NCBI RefSeq assembly: GCF_047200635.1
Contig: NZ_JBJZOI010000008.1
Coordinates: forward strand, 163,011 to 227,010
Length of the DNA: 64,000 bases
Direction: 5' to 3'
DNA from: Saccharopolyspora_C sp047200635
GTDB taxonomy: Bacteria > Actinomycetota > Actinomycetes > Mycobacteriales > Pseudonocardiaceae
Part shown: positions 1 to 8,462 of the stretch, one piece after another
Position numbering within the stretch: the first letter of the stretch is position 1
Layout of the letters: every line of letters begins with the position of its first letter
Made by a program: the position numbers and the translations under genes
Notes under the pieces: generated by a model
What the model saw: the letters and a program-made list of their open reading frames with translations, nothing else
Database searches by the model: none
Told to the model about the DNA's origin: nothing

Positions 1-1750
1 TGATCCCGAAACGGTCCGGGAAGGCGCCGTGCATCGTCTCGTTGACGTGCTGCGCGACGGCCGGGCCGACGAGCTGCAGCAGCACCAGCGGGCTCATCGG
101 CAGGCCGAGCGGGGTCAGCGCGCGGTCGGCTACCTCGAACGGGGTGCCTTCGTCCACGGCCGCGATGATCTCGCCCATGAAGCGGGTCAGCAGCCGGTTC
201 ACCACGAACGCGGGGGCGTCCTTGACCAGCACGCTGGACTTCTTGAGCTGCTTGGCGGTGGCGAACGCGGTGGCCAGCGCCGCGTCGTCGGTCTTGGCGC
301 CGCGCACGATCTCCAGCAGCGGCAGCACCGCGACCGGGTTGAAGAAGTGGAAGCCCACGACGCGCTCGGGGTGCTCCAGCTCGGACGCCATCTCGGTGAT
401 CGACAGCGAGGAGGTGTTGGTAGCCAGGACCGCCTCGGGGGACACGAAGCCCTCCAGCTCGGCGAAGACCTGCTGCTTGATCGACATCTCCTCGAAGACC
501 GCCTCGATGACGAAGTCGGCGTCGGCGAAGGCGTTCTTGTCCAGCGAGCCGGTGACCAGGGCCTTGAGCCGGTTCGCGGCGTCGGGGGAGAGCCTGCCCT
601 TGCCCAGCAGCTTGTCGATCTCGCCGTGGATGTAGCCGACACCGCGGTCGATGCGCTCCTGGTCGACGTCGGTGATGACCACCGGCACCTTCAGCCGGCG
701 CACGAACAGCAGCGCGAGCTGCCCGGCCATCAGCCCGGCGCCGACCACGCCGACCTTCTTCACCTCGCGGGCCAGCGACTTGTCCGGCGCCCCGGCGGGC
801 TTGCGGGCCCGCTTCTGGGTGAGGTCGAAGGAGTAGAGCCCGGCGCGCAGCTCGTCGGACATGAGCGCGTCGGCGAGCGCCTCGGTCTCGGCCGCGTACC
901 CGGCGTCGAGGTCGTCGCGGCGGGCCAGCTCGATGAGCTCGACGGCCTTGGTCACCGCGGGCGAGGCGCCCTGGGTGCGGGCCTCGACGACGCCCTTCGC
1001 ACGGGCGATCGCCTCGTCCCAGGCCTGGCCGCGGTCGACCTCGGCCCGCTGCACGGCCTGCTCGCCGTTGACCACGCGCACCGCCCAGCGGACCGACTCC
1101 TCCAGGAAGTCCGCGCTCTCCAGCCGCGCGTCGAAGATGCCCAGGCCGGTGGCCTTCTTCGCGTCGAGCATCTTGTTCTGGTTCAGCGCGTTCTCGATGA
1201 TCACGCTGACCGCGGCGTCCGCGCCGATCAGGTTCGGCAGCAGCTGGGTGCCGCCCCAGCCCGGGAACAGGCCGAGGAAGCACTCCGGGAACGCGATCGC
1301 GTTCACGCTCTCCGAGACCGTCCGGTAGTGGCAGGACAGCGCCAGCTCCAGACCGCCGCCCAGCGCCGCGCCGTTGACGAACGCGAAGGTGGGAACGCTC
1401 GACTCGGTGAGCCGGCGGAACACGTCGTGCCCGGTCTGGGCGACCTGGTGGGCGTGCGCCCGCTCACCGATCTGCGCGACGCCGGAGAGATCGGCGCCCA
1501 CGGCGAACACGAAGGGCTTGCCGGTGACCGCGATCGCGGCCGGTTCGGCGGCGAACGCCTCGTCCAGCGCGGCGTCGAGCGAGGACAGCCCGCCCGGTCC
1601 GAAGGTGGACGGCCGGGTGTGGTCGTGGCCGTTGTCGATGGTGATCAGCGCGAGCTGGCCGTCGAGGCCGGGCGCGTCCAGCAGCCTGGTGCGCGCCTGG
1701 GTGACGACCTCGTCCGGGAACAGCGCTGCGAAGTCGGTCCGCGTGCTCAC
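1..1750 (-). CDS. fadB: 3-hydroxyacyl-CoA dehydrogenase / enoyl-CoA hydratase FadB (C-terminus beyond window)
   Basis: Multifunctional beta-oxidation subunit that hydrates trans-2-enoyl-CoA and oxidises the 3-hydroxyacyl-CoA with NAD. About 583 residues are visible of roughly 700-730 usual; the reading frame runs off the left edge. The N-terminal crotonase half has the oxyanion-hole segment VNGAALGGGLELAL (about residue 125) and FPECFLGLFPGWGG. The dehydrogenase half begins near residue 345 with the Rossmann motif VGVVGAGLMAGQLA and continues with ATNTSSLSI and FHFFNPVAVLPLLEIV. The start is a GTG whose last bases form the fadA stop (GTGA), so the two genes are translationally coupled, with fadA upstream. 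The product should pair with FadA in a trifunctional-type complex. I am sure of the family; chain-length preference cannot be read. Confidence 0.95.
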   Translation of the reverse strand, partial: MSTRTDFAALFPDEVVTQARTRLLDAPGLDGQLALITIDNGHDHTRPSTFGPGGLSSLDAALDEAFAAEPAAIAVTGKPFVFAVGADLSGVAQIGERAHAHQVAQTGHDVFRRLTESSVPTFAFVNGAALGGGLELALSCHYRTVSESVNAIAFPECFLGLFPGWGGTQLLPNLIGADAAVSVIIENALNQNKMLDAKKATGLGIFDARLESADFLEESVRWAVRVVNGEQAVQRAEVDRGQAWDEAIARAKGVVEARTQGASPAVTKAVELIELARRDDLDAGYAAETEALADALMSDELRAGLYSFDLTQKRARKPAGAPDKSLAREVKKVGVVGAGLMAGQLALLFVRRLKVPVVITDVDQERIDRGVGYIHGEIDKLLGKGRLSPDAANRLKALVTGSLDKNAFADADFVIEAVFEEMSIKQQVFAELEGFVSPEAVLATNTSSLSITEMASELEHPERVVGFHFFNPVAVLPLLEIVRGAKTDDAALATAFATAKQLKKSSVLVKDAPAFVVNRLLTRFMGEIIAAVDEGTPFEVADRALTPLGLPMSPLVLLQLVGPAVAQHVNETMHGAFPDRFGI

Positions 1751-2994
1751 TTCGCGCCCCCTGCGGTGTCGAAGTTCGGGTTCTCCCAGATGACCGTGCC
1801 GCCCATGCCGAAACCGATGCACATGGTGGTCAGGCCGTAGCGCACCTCGGGGTGCTCGGCGAAGTGCCGGGACAGCTGCGTCATCAGGCGCACCCCGGAG
1901 GAGGCGAGCGGGTGGCCGCAGGCGATGGCGCCGCCCCACGGGTTGACCCGCTGGTCGTCGTCGGCGATGCCGAAGTGCTCCAGGAACGCCAGCACCTGCA
2001 CCGCGAACGCCTCGTTGATCTCGAACAGGCCGATGTCGGAGATGTCGAGCCCGGCGCGCTTGAGGGCCTTCTCGGTGGCCGGGATCGGGCCGACGCCCAT
2101 GACCTCCGGTTCCACGCCCGCGAAGGCGTAGCCGACGAGCTTCATGCCGATGGGCAGTCCGAGCTCGCGGGCGGTTTCGGCGTCGGCGAGCACGCAGCCG
2201 GTGGCACCGTCGTTGAGCCCCGCGGCGTTGCCCGGCGTCACCCGGCCGTGCGGGCGGAACGGGGTCTTGAGCCCGGCCAGCGCCTCGGTGGTGGTGCCGG
2301 GGCGCGGCGGTTCGTCGGCCGTGGCCAGGCCCCAGCCCTGCTCGGCGGAGCGGGTGGAGACCGGGACCAGGTCGGCGGCGATCTTGCCCGCGAGCTGCGC
2401 CTGCTCGTAGCGCTGCTGGCTCAGCGCCGCGTAGGCGTCGGTGCGCTCCTTGGTCAGGCTCGGGTAGCGGTCGTGCACGTTCTCCGCGGTGGAGCCCATG
2501 ATCAGCGCGGACGGGTCGACCACGCTGTCGGCGACGTAACGCGGGTTGGGGTCGACGCCCTCGCCCATCGGGTGATTGCCCATGTGCTCGACACCGCCCG
2601 CGATGGCGATGTCGTAGGCGCCGAAGCCGATGCCGCCCGCGACGCTGGTCACCGCGGTCATGGCCCCGGCGCACATCCGGTCGATGGCGAAGCCGGGCAC
2701 GGACTGCGGCAGGCCCGCCAGCAGCGAGGCGCTGCGGCCGATGGTCAGGCCCTGGTCCCCGATCTGGGTGGTCGCGGCGATGGCGACCTCGTCGACGCGC
2801 TCCGGTGGCAGCTCCGGGTGCCGCCGCAGCAGCTCGCGGATGACCTTGACGACGAGGTCGTCGGCGCGGGTCTCGGCGTAGAGGCCCTTCTTGCCTGCCT
2901 TGCCGAACGGCGTGCGGACGCCGTCGACGAAGACCACGTCCCGTACGGCACGTGCGCTGCGCGGGTCGGCTGCTGCCGACGCGGGTGCGACCAC
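1747..2994 (-). CDS. fadA: Acetyl-CoA acetyltransferase (beta-ketothiolase) FadA
   Basis: Thiolase of 415 residues that cleaves 3-ketoacyl-CoA to acetyl-CoA and a shortened acyl-CoA. Visible motifs are the nucleophilic Cys in DRMCAGAM, the active-site ENEAF-type segment EINEAFAVQVL, the general-base His in GGAIACGHPLASSG, and the second Cys in TTMCIGFGMGG. I place the start at the GTG at 2994, because GAGGAG sits just upstream and the protein then begins 15 residues before the conserved DVVFVDGVRTPFGK; an open frame extends 36 codons further without a ribosome site. It is the first gene of the fadA-fadB pair, overlapping fadB by four bases. Two related inverted repeats lie about 90-135 bp upstream and may be operators. 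Confidence 0.95.
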   Translation of the reverse strand: MVAPASAAADPRSARAVRDVVFVDGVRTPFGKAGKKGLYAETRADDLVVKVIRELLRRHPELPPERVDEVAIAATTQIGDQGLTIGRSASLLAGLPQSVPGFAIDRMCAGAMTAVTSVAGGIGFGAYDIAIAGGVEHMGNHPMGEGVDPNPRYVADSVVDPSALIMGSTAENVHDRYPSLTKERTDAYAALSQQRYEQAQLAGKIAADLVPVSTRSAEQGWGLATADEPPRPGTTTEALAGLKTPFRPHGRVTPGNAAGLNDGATGCVLADAETARELGLPIGMKLVGYAFAGVEPEVMGVGPIPATEKALKRAGLDISDIGLFEINEAFAVQVLAFLEHFGIADDDQRVNPWGGAIACGHPLASSGVRLMTQLSRHFAEHPEVRYGLTTMCIGFGMGGTVIWENPNFDTAGGAK

Positions 2995-3082
2995 GGCGTG
3001 CTCCTCACTCTGCGGTTCCTGCGTTGTACGAGTGGCCGACGAGCGGCGATCGGTCCGCCTTCCGCGAAGGCCGGCCCCGCCA

Positions 3083-3128
3083 CTACTGGTCGGTAACGGC
3101 AACTCTAGCGCTTATTACCCGCCGGTAA
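3083..3128. promoter_or_regulatory. Pair of TTACC-type inverted repeats between fadA and the ArsR-GNAT gene
   Basis: The 294-bp divergent gap 2995-3288 contains TTACCCGCCGGTAA at 3115-3128 (5-bp arms, 4-bp spacer). A degenerate copy on the minus strand, TTACCGACCAGTAG, lies at 3083-3096. The centres are 32 bp apart, about three helical turns, which suits two repressor dimers on one face. The position suggests control of fadAB by a TetR-like or similar regulator. No regulator gene lies adjacent except the ArsR-type fusion, whose operators usually look different. The functional assignment is inference. Confidence 0.4.
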
Positions 3129-3288
3129 CCACTGGGTGCGGGCTGCCGCCCCGATGTCTGTTCGCTCACAGCCCCGCCAGCGGGGCGGAGCGCCGGGGGA
3201 GCGGCGGCCAGCCTACGCATCCGAGGGCCGCGCGCCCGCTGGGCGACCGCTCCGGCGAAGATCCGCGAGGACCGGCGATAGTGGAGCC

Positions 3289-4131
3289 ATGACCGACCCC
3301 GCGCTGCCCGCCGAGGAAGCGGAGCGCGCCGCCGCGTTCTTCGGCTGCCTCGCCGATCCGACCCGCGTCCGGCTGCTGCACGCCGCCTCGGTCGCCGGGC
3401 CGAGCCCGGTGGGGGTGCTGGCGCGGCGGCTCGGCATCGGCCAGTCCACCTGCTCCCACCACCTGCGCAAGCTCGCCGACGCCGACCTGGTCGTGCTGCG
3501 CGAGGAGGGCACCAGCACCGCGGTGGAGGTGAACACCGCGCTGCTCGCGGGACCCTGGCAGGTCCCCGACCTGCTGCTCGGGCTGACCGGGCAGGCGGTG
3601 GCCGCCCCGCCCGCCCGCGCGGAACCGCTCGTGCGGGCGCTCGGCCCCGGTGACTGGGACGAGGTGCGGCGCATCTACGCGGAGGGGATCGCCACCGGAG
3701 CCGCGACCTTCGAGACCGACGTTCCCGGCGAGGACGTGCTGGCGAGCAGGTGGGCGCCCGGCCACCGCCTGGTCGCCGAACTCGACGGCGAGGTGACCGG
3801 GTGGGCCGCGCTCACCCCGGTCTCGGCGCGACCGTGCTACGCGGGCGTCGCCGAGGTCTCGATCTACGTCGGCTCCGCCGCCCGCGGCCGCGGGGTGGGG
3901 CGGGCGCTGCTGGGCGGGCTGGTCCGCGCCGCCGATCGCACCGGGCTCTGGACCCTGCAATCGGTGATCTTCCCGGAGAACCGGGCCTGCCTGGCCCTGC
4001 ACCGCGCCGCGGGTTTCCGCACCGTCGGCGTCCGGGAGCGGATCGGCGTGCTGCGCGGGCGCTGGCAGGACACCGTCCTGGTGGAACGCCGCCGCCCCGA
4101 CACCGCTCCGGGAACCGGCCCGGTGCGGTGA
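3289..4131 (+). CDS. ArsR-type HTH fused to a GNAT (PAT/ArsN-like) N-acetyltransferase
   Basis: Two-domain protein of 280 residues. Residues 1-95 are a winged-helix ArsR-like domain: FGCLADPTRVRLLH, then VGVLARRLGIGQSTCSHHLRKLADADLV as the recognition helix and wing. Residues about 108-270 are a GNAT domain of the phosphinothricin/arsinothricin acetyltransferase branch, with an acetyl-CoA loop around ARGRGVGRALL and FPENRACLALHRAAGF. The ATG at 3289 is the first in-frame ATG giving a complete ArsR domain. The classic ELCVCDL metal site is missing; cysteines occur at FFGCLA and in the recognition helix (STCSHH), so metalloid sensing is possible but unproven. It may couple a regulator and a detoxifying acetyltransferase in one chain. 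No arsenite pump or arsM-like gene is nearby. Confidence 0.85.
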   Translation: MTDPALPAEEAERAAAFFGCLADPTRVRLLHAASVAGPSPVGVLARRLGIGQSTCSHHLRKLADADLVVLREEGTSTAVEVNTALLAGPWQVPDLLLGLTGQAVAAPPARAEPLVRALGPGDWDEVRRIYAEGIATGAATFETDVPGEDVLASRWAPGHRLVAELDGEVTGWAALTPVSARPCYAGVAEVSIYVGSAARGRGVGRALLGGLVRAADRTGLWTLQSVIFPENRACLALHRAAGFRTVGVRERIGVLRGRWQDTVLVERRRPDTAPGTGPVR

Positions 4132-4148
4132 TCGGGGCGGCGGTCCGG

Positions 4149-5402
4149 TCAGCTCGGACGTCCCGGTTCCGCCTGGAGCGCGGTGCTCAGCGGCGCGGCG
4201 GTCAGCTCGACCTGCCACTCGCGCGCGCCCCGCTCCCGCAGCCGGGCGGCCACCGATTCGACGTCGAGGTCCTCCGGCGGCGTCCAGCACAGTCGCCGCA
4301 GCAGGTCCGGCAGCAGCAGGTTCTCGATGGGCAGCGAGTGCTCCTCGGCGATCGCCGACATCGCGCTCCTCGCCGCGGCCAGCCGGGCGGCGGCGGCCGG
4401 GTCCCGATCGGCCCAGCGGTTCGGCGAAGGCGGCCCTTCCTGCGGCGGCGAGACGGCGGGCAGCTCCTCGCCGGAGAGCTTGCGCGCGGCGCGCAGCGCG
4501 CCCAGCCAGGTCGAGGCCCGGCGGCGCTGCTGCCTGCCGCCGAACACCGGCAGCGCGGTCAGCTCGGATTCGGACTTCGGGTCGCTCTGCGCGGCCTGCA
4601 CCAACGCGGAGTCCGGCAGCACCCGGCCCGGGGCGATGTCGCGCTCGGCGGCGACGCGATCCCGCACCTCCCACAGCGAGCGGATCGCGGCGAGCTGCCG
4701 GGCGCTGCGCACCCGGTGGATCCCGGAGGTGCGCCGCCACGGCTCGGCGCGCGGGCGGGGAGGTTCGGCGGTGCGGACCGCCTCGAACTCCTGCCACGCC
4801 CAGTCGAGCTTGCCCTGCCGGGCCAGCTCCTCGTGCATCCGGGCGCGCAGGTCGATCAGCAGTTCCACGTCGAGGGCGGCGTAGACCAGCCAGTCGTCGG
4901 GCAGCGGCCGACGCGACCAGTCGGCGGCGCTGTGGCCCTTCTCCAACCGGTAACCGAGCATCCGCTCGACGAGGGTGCCCAGCGAGACGCGCTCGAACCC
5001 GGCTAGCCGTCCGGCCAGCTCGGTGTCGAACAACCGCTGGGGGTGCAGGCCGAGCTCGGCCAGGCACGGCAGGTCTTGCGAGGCGGCGTGCAGCACCCAT
5101 TCGGTGCCGTCCAGCGCCGTCGCGAGCGGCGCCAGCGCGCCGCCCAGCGCGATCGGATCGACCAGCACGGTCCCGGCGCCCTCCCGGCGCAACTGCACCA
5201 GGTAGGCGCGTTGGGAGTACCGGTATCCGGACGCGCGTTCGGTGTCCACCGCGACCGGACCGCTGCCCGCGGCAAGCGCGGACGCGGCGGTCTCCAGTGC
5301 TTCGGGAGTCTCCACTACCGGCGGAACGCCGTCAGCGGGCTCGGTGAGCAGCACCGGCTCGGGACGGTCGGGCTCGACGGACTCGGGGCAAGCAGCTTCC
5401 AC
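4149..5402 (-). CDS. rnd: Ribonuclease D (DEDDy 3'-5' exonuclease with HRDC domain)
   Basis: 3'-5' exoribonuclease for tRNA and other RNA 3' ends, 417 residues. DEDDy residues are visible: VAVDTERA (Exo I, about residue 52), LHAASQDLPCL and FDTELAGRL (Exo II), and DWLVYAALDVELL (Exo III, with Tyr). An HRDC-type helical region lies around RSLWEVRDRVAAERDIAPGRVLPDSAL (residues about 240-265), followed by a second HRDC-like stretch. It stands alone, convergent with the ArsR-GNAT gene (18-bp gap). RNase D in this position next to the WhiI-type regulator and hemE is the usual actinobacterial arrangement. Confidence 0.92.
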   Translation of the reverse strand: MEAACPESVEPDRPEPVLLTEPADGVPPVVETPEALETAASALAAGSGPVAVDTERASGYRYSQRAYLVQLRREGAGTVLVDPIALGGALAPLATALDGTEWVLHAASQDLPCLAELGLHPQRLFDTELAGRLAGFERVSLGTLVERMLGYRLEKGHSAADWSRRPLPDDWLVYAALDVELLIDLRARMHEELARQGKLDWAWQEFEAVRTAEPPRPRAEPWRRTSGIHRVRSARQLAAIRSLWEVRDRVAAERDIAPGRVLPDSALVQAAQSDPKSESELTALPVFGGRQQRRRASTWLGALRAARKLSGEELPAVSPPQEGPPSPNRWADRDPAAAARLAAARSAMSAIAEEHSLPIENLLLPDLLRRLCWTPPEDLDVESVAARLRERGAREWQVELTAAPLSTALQAEPGRPS

Positions 5403-5522
5403 GGATATCAGACCTTACGTGTTGCGGTCCGCCCGCGGGTGCGACCAGCCCGAGGTCGCCGTGCCCGACCGGACCCGACGATCGCGGTGGGACCTCGATT
5501 CACCCGATCAGAATCTACCCGG

Positions 5523-6239
5523 TCATCTGATCACCCCGGCCCGCATGGCCAGGGCGACCATCTGCGCCCGGTCTCCGGTGCCCAACTTGCGGCCGATCCG
5601 CGACAGGTGACTCTTCACCGTGAGAGCGGAGAGGTTGAGGGCCTCCCCGATCTCCTTGTTGGATCGGCCGTCGGCCACCAGTTGCAGCACCTCGACCTCG
5701 CGCCCGGACAGTTCCCGGGGCGTGTTGTCGGTTCCCGGGACCCGGGTGCCCGCAGCGAGCACCGGAGCCACGCTGGGATCGGCATACACGCCGCCGTCGA
5801 GAACGCGGCGCACCCCGTCGGTGACGACCATCGGCGAGGCCGACTTCAGCAGGTACGCCTGAGCGCCTGCCTGGAAGGCGGCCCGGACCGCGTAGGGGTC
5901 GTCGGACGAAGCGAGCACCACGATTCGCGGCCAGCCCTGGGTGCGGAGTTCCGTAACCAGGTCGATGCCGGTCCCGTCGGGGAGTCCGAGATCGAGGATC
6001 GCGAGGTCGCACGGACCGGTGGCCAGAGCGCGAGCCCTGGCCTCGGCCATGGATGCGGCCTCGTGCACCGTGCCGGCGCCCATCTGCAGCAACCGGGCGG
6101 CGATGGCCTCCCGGAGCAGCGGATGATCGTCCACCACGAGCACCGTGAACAGCTCTTCCCGCGGGTGCGGGACCATGTTGGCCGGCAATGCGCCGGCGGG
6201 CGTGGTTCGAGCGGCCTGACCTAAGCCGACGGCAGCCAC
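5523..6239 (-). CDS. whiI: NarL/LuxR-type orphan response regulator, WhiI-like
   Basis: Response regulator of 238 residues. The receiver domain occupies residues about 33-150 (LVVDDHPLL acidic pocket, phospho-acceptor Asp in LAILDLGLPDG, Lys in YLLKSAS). The C-terminal LuxR HTH is at residues 170-235 (LSGREVEVLQLVADGRSNKEIGEAL). The conserved Thr/Ser switch residue is replaced: the strand reads IVVLASSDD, placing Ala where Thr is usual. I chose the GTG at 6239 because GGGAGG lies seven bases upstream. No histidine kinase is adjacent. The order fadBA / rnd / regulator / DUF3000 / hemE matches that around whiI, the atypical sporulation regulator of Streptomyces; the WhiI assignment rests on this synteny. 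Confidence 0.75.
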   Translation of the reverse strand: MAAVGLGQAARTTPAGALPANMVPHPREELFTVLVVDDHPLLREAIAARLLQMGAGTVHEAASMAEARARALATGPCDLAILDLGLPDGTGIDLVTELRTQGWPRIVVLASSDDPYAVRAAFQAGAQAYLLKSASPMVVTDGVRRVLDGGVYADPSVAPVLAAGTRVPGTDNTPRELSGREVEVLQLVADGRSNKEIGEALNLSALTVKSHLSRIGRKLGTGDRAQMVALAMRAGVIR

Positions 6240-6576
6240 GTCACTACCTCCCTGGAGTCGGTCGTGCCCCCCGACCGGCACCGGGACTCTCGACCAATCA
6301 GCCGCGCCACTGATCGACCGAAAGTGGTGTCGTCGGGGGCAGCGTAACCGCCCAAGCGGATCAGCGGGACGATCAATCGGGTATCTATCCCGATCGAGTT
6401 GGCAGAGCGGTTCGTTTTTGTCACTCAATTGGGTGGGTCTTGGGGTTCGGCGTAACGCCATGGCGTGTTCGCACGACTAAACACAATTGCTCATCGTGAG
6501 GAGGTTGCGGAGGCAACCTGTTGCGCCTGGGATTTGACCCTTCGTGAGGGGTATCCCGATCGTTAAAGATCGACTC
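6240..6576. promoter_or_regulatory. 337-bp gap upstream of the whiI-like gene, with inverted repeats
   Basis: No gene is supported here. The stretch is less GC-rich than its surroundings (for example gttcgtttttgtcactcaat near 6411). It contains an inverted repeat ATCGGG-N7-CCCGAT at 6376-6394, the hairpin AGGTTGC-GGAG-GCAACCT at 6502-6519, and the short repeat CGATC-N6-GATCG near 6562. The leftward whiI-like gene must be transcribed from here. I looked for a WhiG-type promoter (TAAA-N15-GCCGATAA) on the minus strand and did not find one. The 6502 hairpin lies past the 3' end of the DUF3000 gene, which is also transcribed leftward, and could terminate it. Confidence 0.45.
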
Positions 6577-7152
6577 TCAAGCGTCCTCGCGCGCCGCCGC
6601 CCGCCGGTCGAGCAGCGCGACCCCCTCCGGGGGCAGGCCCGCGGCGCTGGACATCAGCTGGTGGAAGGCCACGGAGTGCGCCTCCAGGCCGTCCTCGCGG
6701 GGGGTCCACGAGCCGCGCAGCTCCAGGTCGTGAGTGCGCGGCGGGCCCGCGATGTCGCCGAATCGGGCCGACGACGTCAGCGTCACCGTCCCGCCCAGCA
6801 CCTCCGCGTCCGCGCCCGCCTCCTCCAGCGCATCGGTCAGCCAGGACCAGCCGACGGCGGGCAGCAGGGGATCGGACGCCAGCTCCGGGTCGAGCTCGGC
6901 GCGGAGGTAGACCACCAGCCGCAGCGCGCCCGCCCACGCCGCCGGGCGCTCGGGATCGTGCAGCAGCACGAGCCGGGCCGTCGCGAGCTCACCCGCCGGG
7001 CCGTTCGCCTCGGCCGCCACCGCGTACGCCCAGGGCGCCAGCCGCTTCGGCGGGCGGACCTCGGTCACGTCGATCTCGGGGCGCGGAGCGGGTGCGGCCA
7101 ACGCAGCCACTGCCTGCCGGAACTTCTCGGGCACCGCCGCCATCTCCGTCAC
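6577..7152 (-). CDS. DUF3000 family protein
   Basis: Conserved actinobacterial protein of 191 residues with no assigned reaction. It contains the family-typical KFRQAVAAL at the N-terminus, RLAPWAYAVAAE, a central FGDIAG segment, and the C-terminal EDGLEAHSVAFHQLMSSAAGLPP. No signal peptide or membrane segment is seen. The start is the GTG at 7152 (VTEMAAVPEK); the ATG three codons later at 7143 is equally possible, and neither has a strong ribosome site. It is divergent from hemE, with which this family is usually neighbour. Function remains unknown. Confidence 0.85.
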   Translation of the reverse strand: MTEMAAVPEKFRQAVAALAAPAPRPEIDVTEVRPPKRLAPWAYAVAAEANGPAGELATARLVLLHDPERPAAWAGALRLVVYLRAELDPELASDPLLPAVGWSWLTDALEEAGADAEVLGGTVTLTSSARFGDIAGPPRTHDLELRGSWTPREDGLEAHSVAFHQLMSSAAGLPPEGVALLDRRAAAREDA

Positions 7153-7376
7153 GGCTCGGGACTGTAGGCGGCCGGATCGGCGCGGTGTCGGAGCCACGCC
7201 GGGTGCCGGGACCGATCGTGATCTTGCCCGCGCGCCCGGCGCTCCGCGCGTCTGCGAAGATGTCCGGACGGCTCGAACTAGCAGGGCCGTCGGCCTGAGC
7301 CGCGGTGGTTCGGCCGGCGTTCGCCCCGGTCGGGTCGCGACCCCCACCGCACCGACCGAGTACGGAAGTGCCTCCG

Positions 7377-8462
7377 ATGACCCCACCCGCTCCGGTCTCG
7401 GCTCGCCGGGACCTCGACGACGCCCCGCTGCTGGTGGCCGCCCGCGGCGGCACGCCCCGGCACACCCCGGTCTGGTTCATGCGCCAGGCCGGGCGCTCGC
7501 TGCCGGAGTACCGCGCGGTGCGCGAGGGCACGCCGATGCTGCAGGCCTGCCTCACCCCCGACCTCGTCCGCGAGATCACCGCGCAGCCGGTGCGCAGGCA
7601 CGGGGTGGACGCGGCGATCCTGTTCAGCGACATCGTGCTGCCGCTGTACGCGGCGGGCATCGGACTGGACATCGTCGCCGGGACCGGGCCGGTCGTGGCC
7701 GAACCGGTGCGCGACGCCGCCGCCGTGGCCGCGCTGCCGAGGTTGCACGCCGAGCAGGTCGAGCCCGTCGCCGAGGCGGTCCGGCTGCTGCTCGCCGAGC
7801 TGGGGGAGACGCCGCTGATCGGCTTCGCCGGGGCGCCCTTCACCCTCGCCTCCTACCTCGTGGAGGGCGGGCCGAGCCGCAACCACGAGCGCACCAAGGC
7901 GCTGATGCACTCCGATCCGGCCACCTGGCACGCGCTGCTGGAGAAGCTGGCGGAGACGACGCTGACCTTCCTGCGGGCCCAGCTCGCCGCCGGGGTGGAC
8001 GCGGTGCAGCTGTTCGACTCCTGGGCGGGAGCGCTCTCGCTGCGGGACTACCGCGAGTTCGTGCTGCCGCACAGCACCCGCATCTTCGAGGGCGTCGCCG
8101 CGGCGGCCCCGCGGGTGCCGAAGATCCACTTCGGCGTGGGCACCGGCGAGCTGCTCGGGGCGATGCGCTCCGCGGGCGCCGACGTGGTCGGCGTGGACTG
8201 GCGGGTACCGCTGGACGAGGCGGCGCGGCGGCTGCGGGCCGCCGACCCGGAGCGTCCCGCCGTCGTGCAGGGCAACCTCGACCCGGCCGTGCTGTTCGCC
8301 GGGCAGGACGCGGTGCGCGGCGAGGTGCGGCGCATCCTCGCCGAGGGCCGCACCGCCGACGGGCACGTGTTCAACCTCGGGCACGGGGTGCTGCCCACGA
8401 CCGATCCCGGCGTGCTCACCGAGGTCGTGCGGCAGGTGCACGCCGAAAGCGCCCGGTCTTGA
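7377..8462 (+). CDS. hemE: Uroporphyrinogen III decarboxylase HemE
   Basis: Decarboxylates the four acetate side chains of uroporphyrinogen III to give coproporphyrinogen III, in the cytosol. The 361-residue product shows the two diagnostic motifs: PVWFMRQAGRSLPEY near residue 33 and ILFSDIVLPLYAAG near residue 82, with the catalytic Asp in FSDI. Also seen are FAGAPFTLASY and, near the C-terminus, FNLGHGVLPTTDP. The ATG at 7377 follows GGAAG at a good distance. The gene heads an operon: its stop overlaps the TTG start of hemY, and hemQ follows after 26 bp. These three enzymes fit the coproporphyrin-dependent heme route used by Gram-positive bacteria. Confidence 0.97.
   Translation: MTPPAPVSARRDLDDAPLLVAARGGTPRHTPVWFMRQAGRSLPEYRAVREGTPMLQACLTPDLVREITAQPVRRHGVDAAILFSDIVLPLYAAGIGLDIVAGTGPVVAEPVRDAAAVAALPRLHAEQVEPVAEAVRLLLAELGETPLIGFAGAPFTLASYLVEGGPSRNHERTKALMHSDPATWHALLEKLAETTLTFLRAQLAAGVDAVQLFDSWAGALSLRDYREFVLPHSTRIFEGVAAAAPRVPKIHFGVGTGELLGAMRSAGADVVGVDWRVPLDEAARRLRAADPERPAVVQGNLDPAVLFAGQDAVRGEVRRILAEGRTADGHVFNLGHGVLPTTDPGVLTEVVRQVHAESARS

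Noticed and set aside
29..1840. 603-codon open frame on the plus strand.
   Set aside because: It is antisense to fadB and fadA, whose motifs are unambiguous; its translation is Arg/Gly/Val-rich with no domain.
6240..6576. A WhiG-type promoter for the whiI-like gene.
   Set aside because: No TAAA-N15-GCCGATAA-like sequence was found on the minus strand upstream of 6239.
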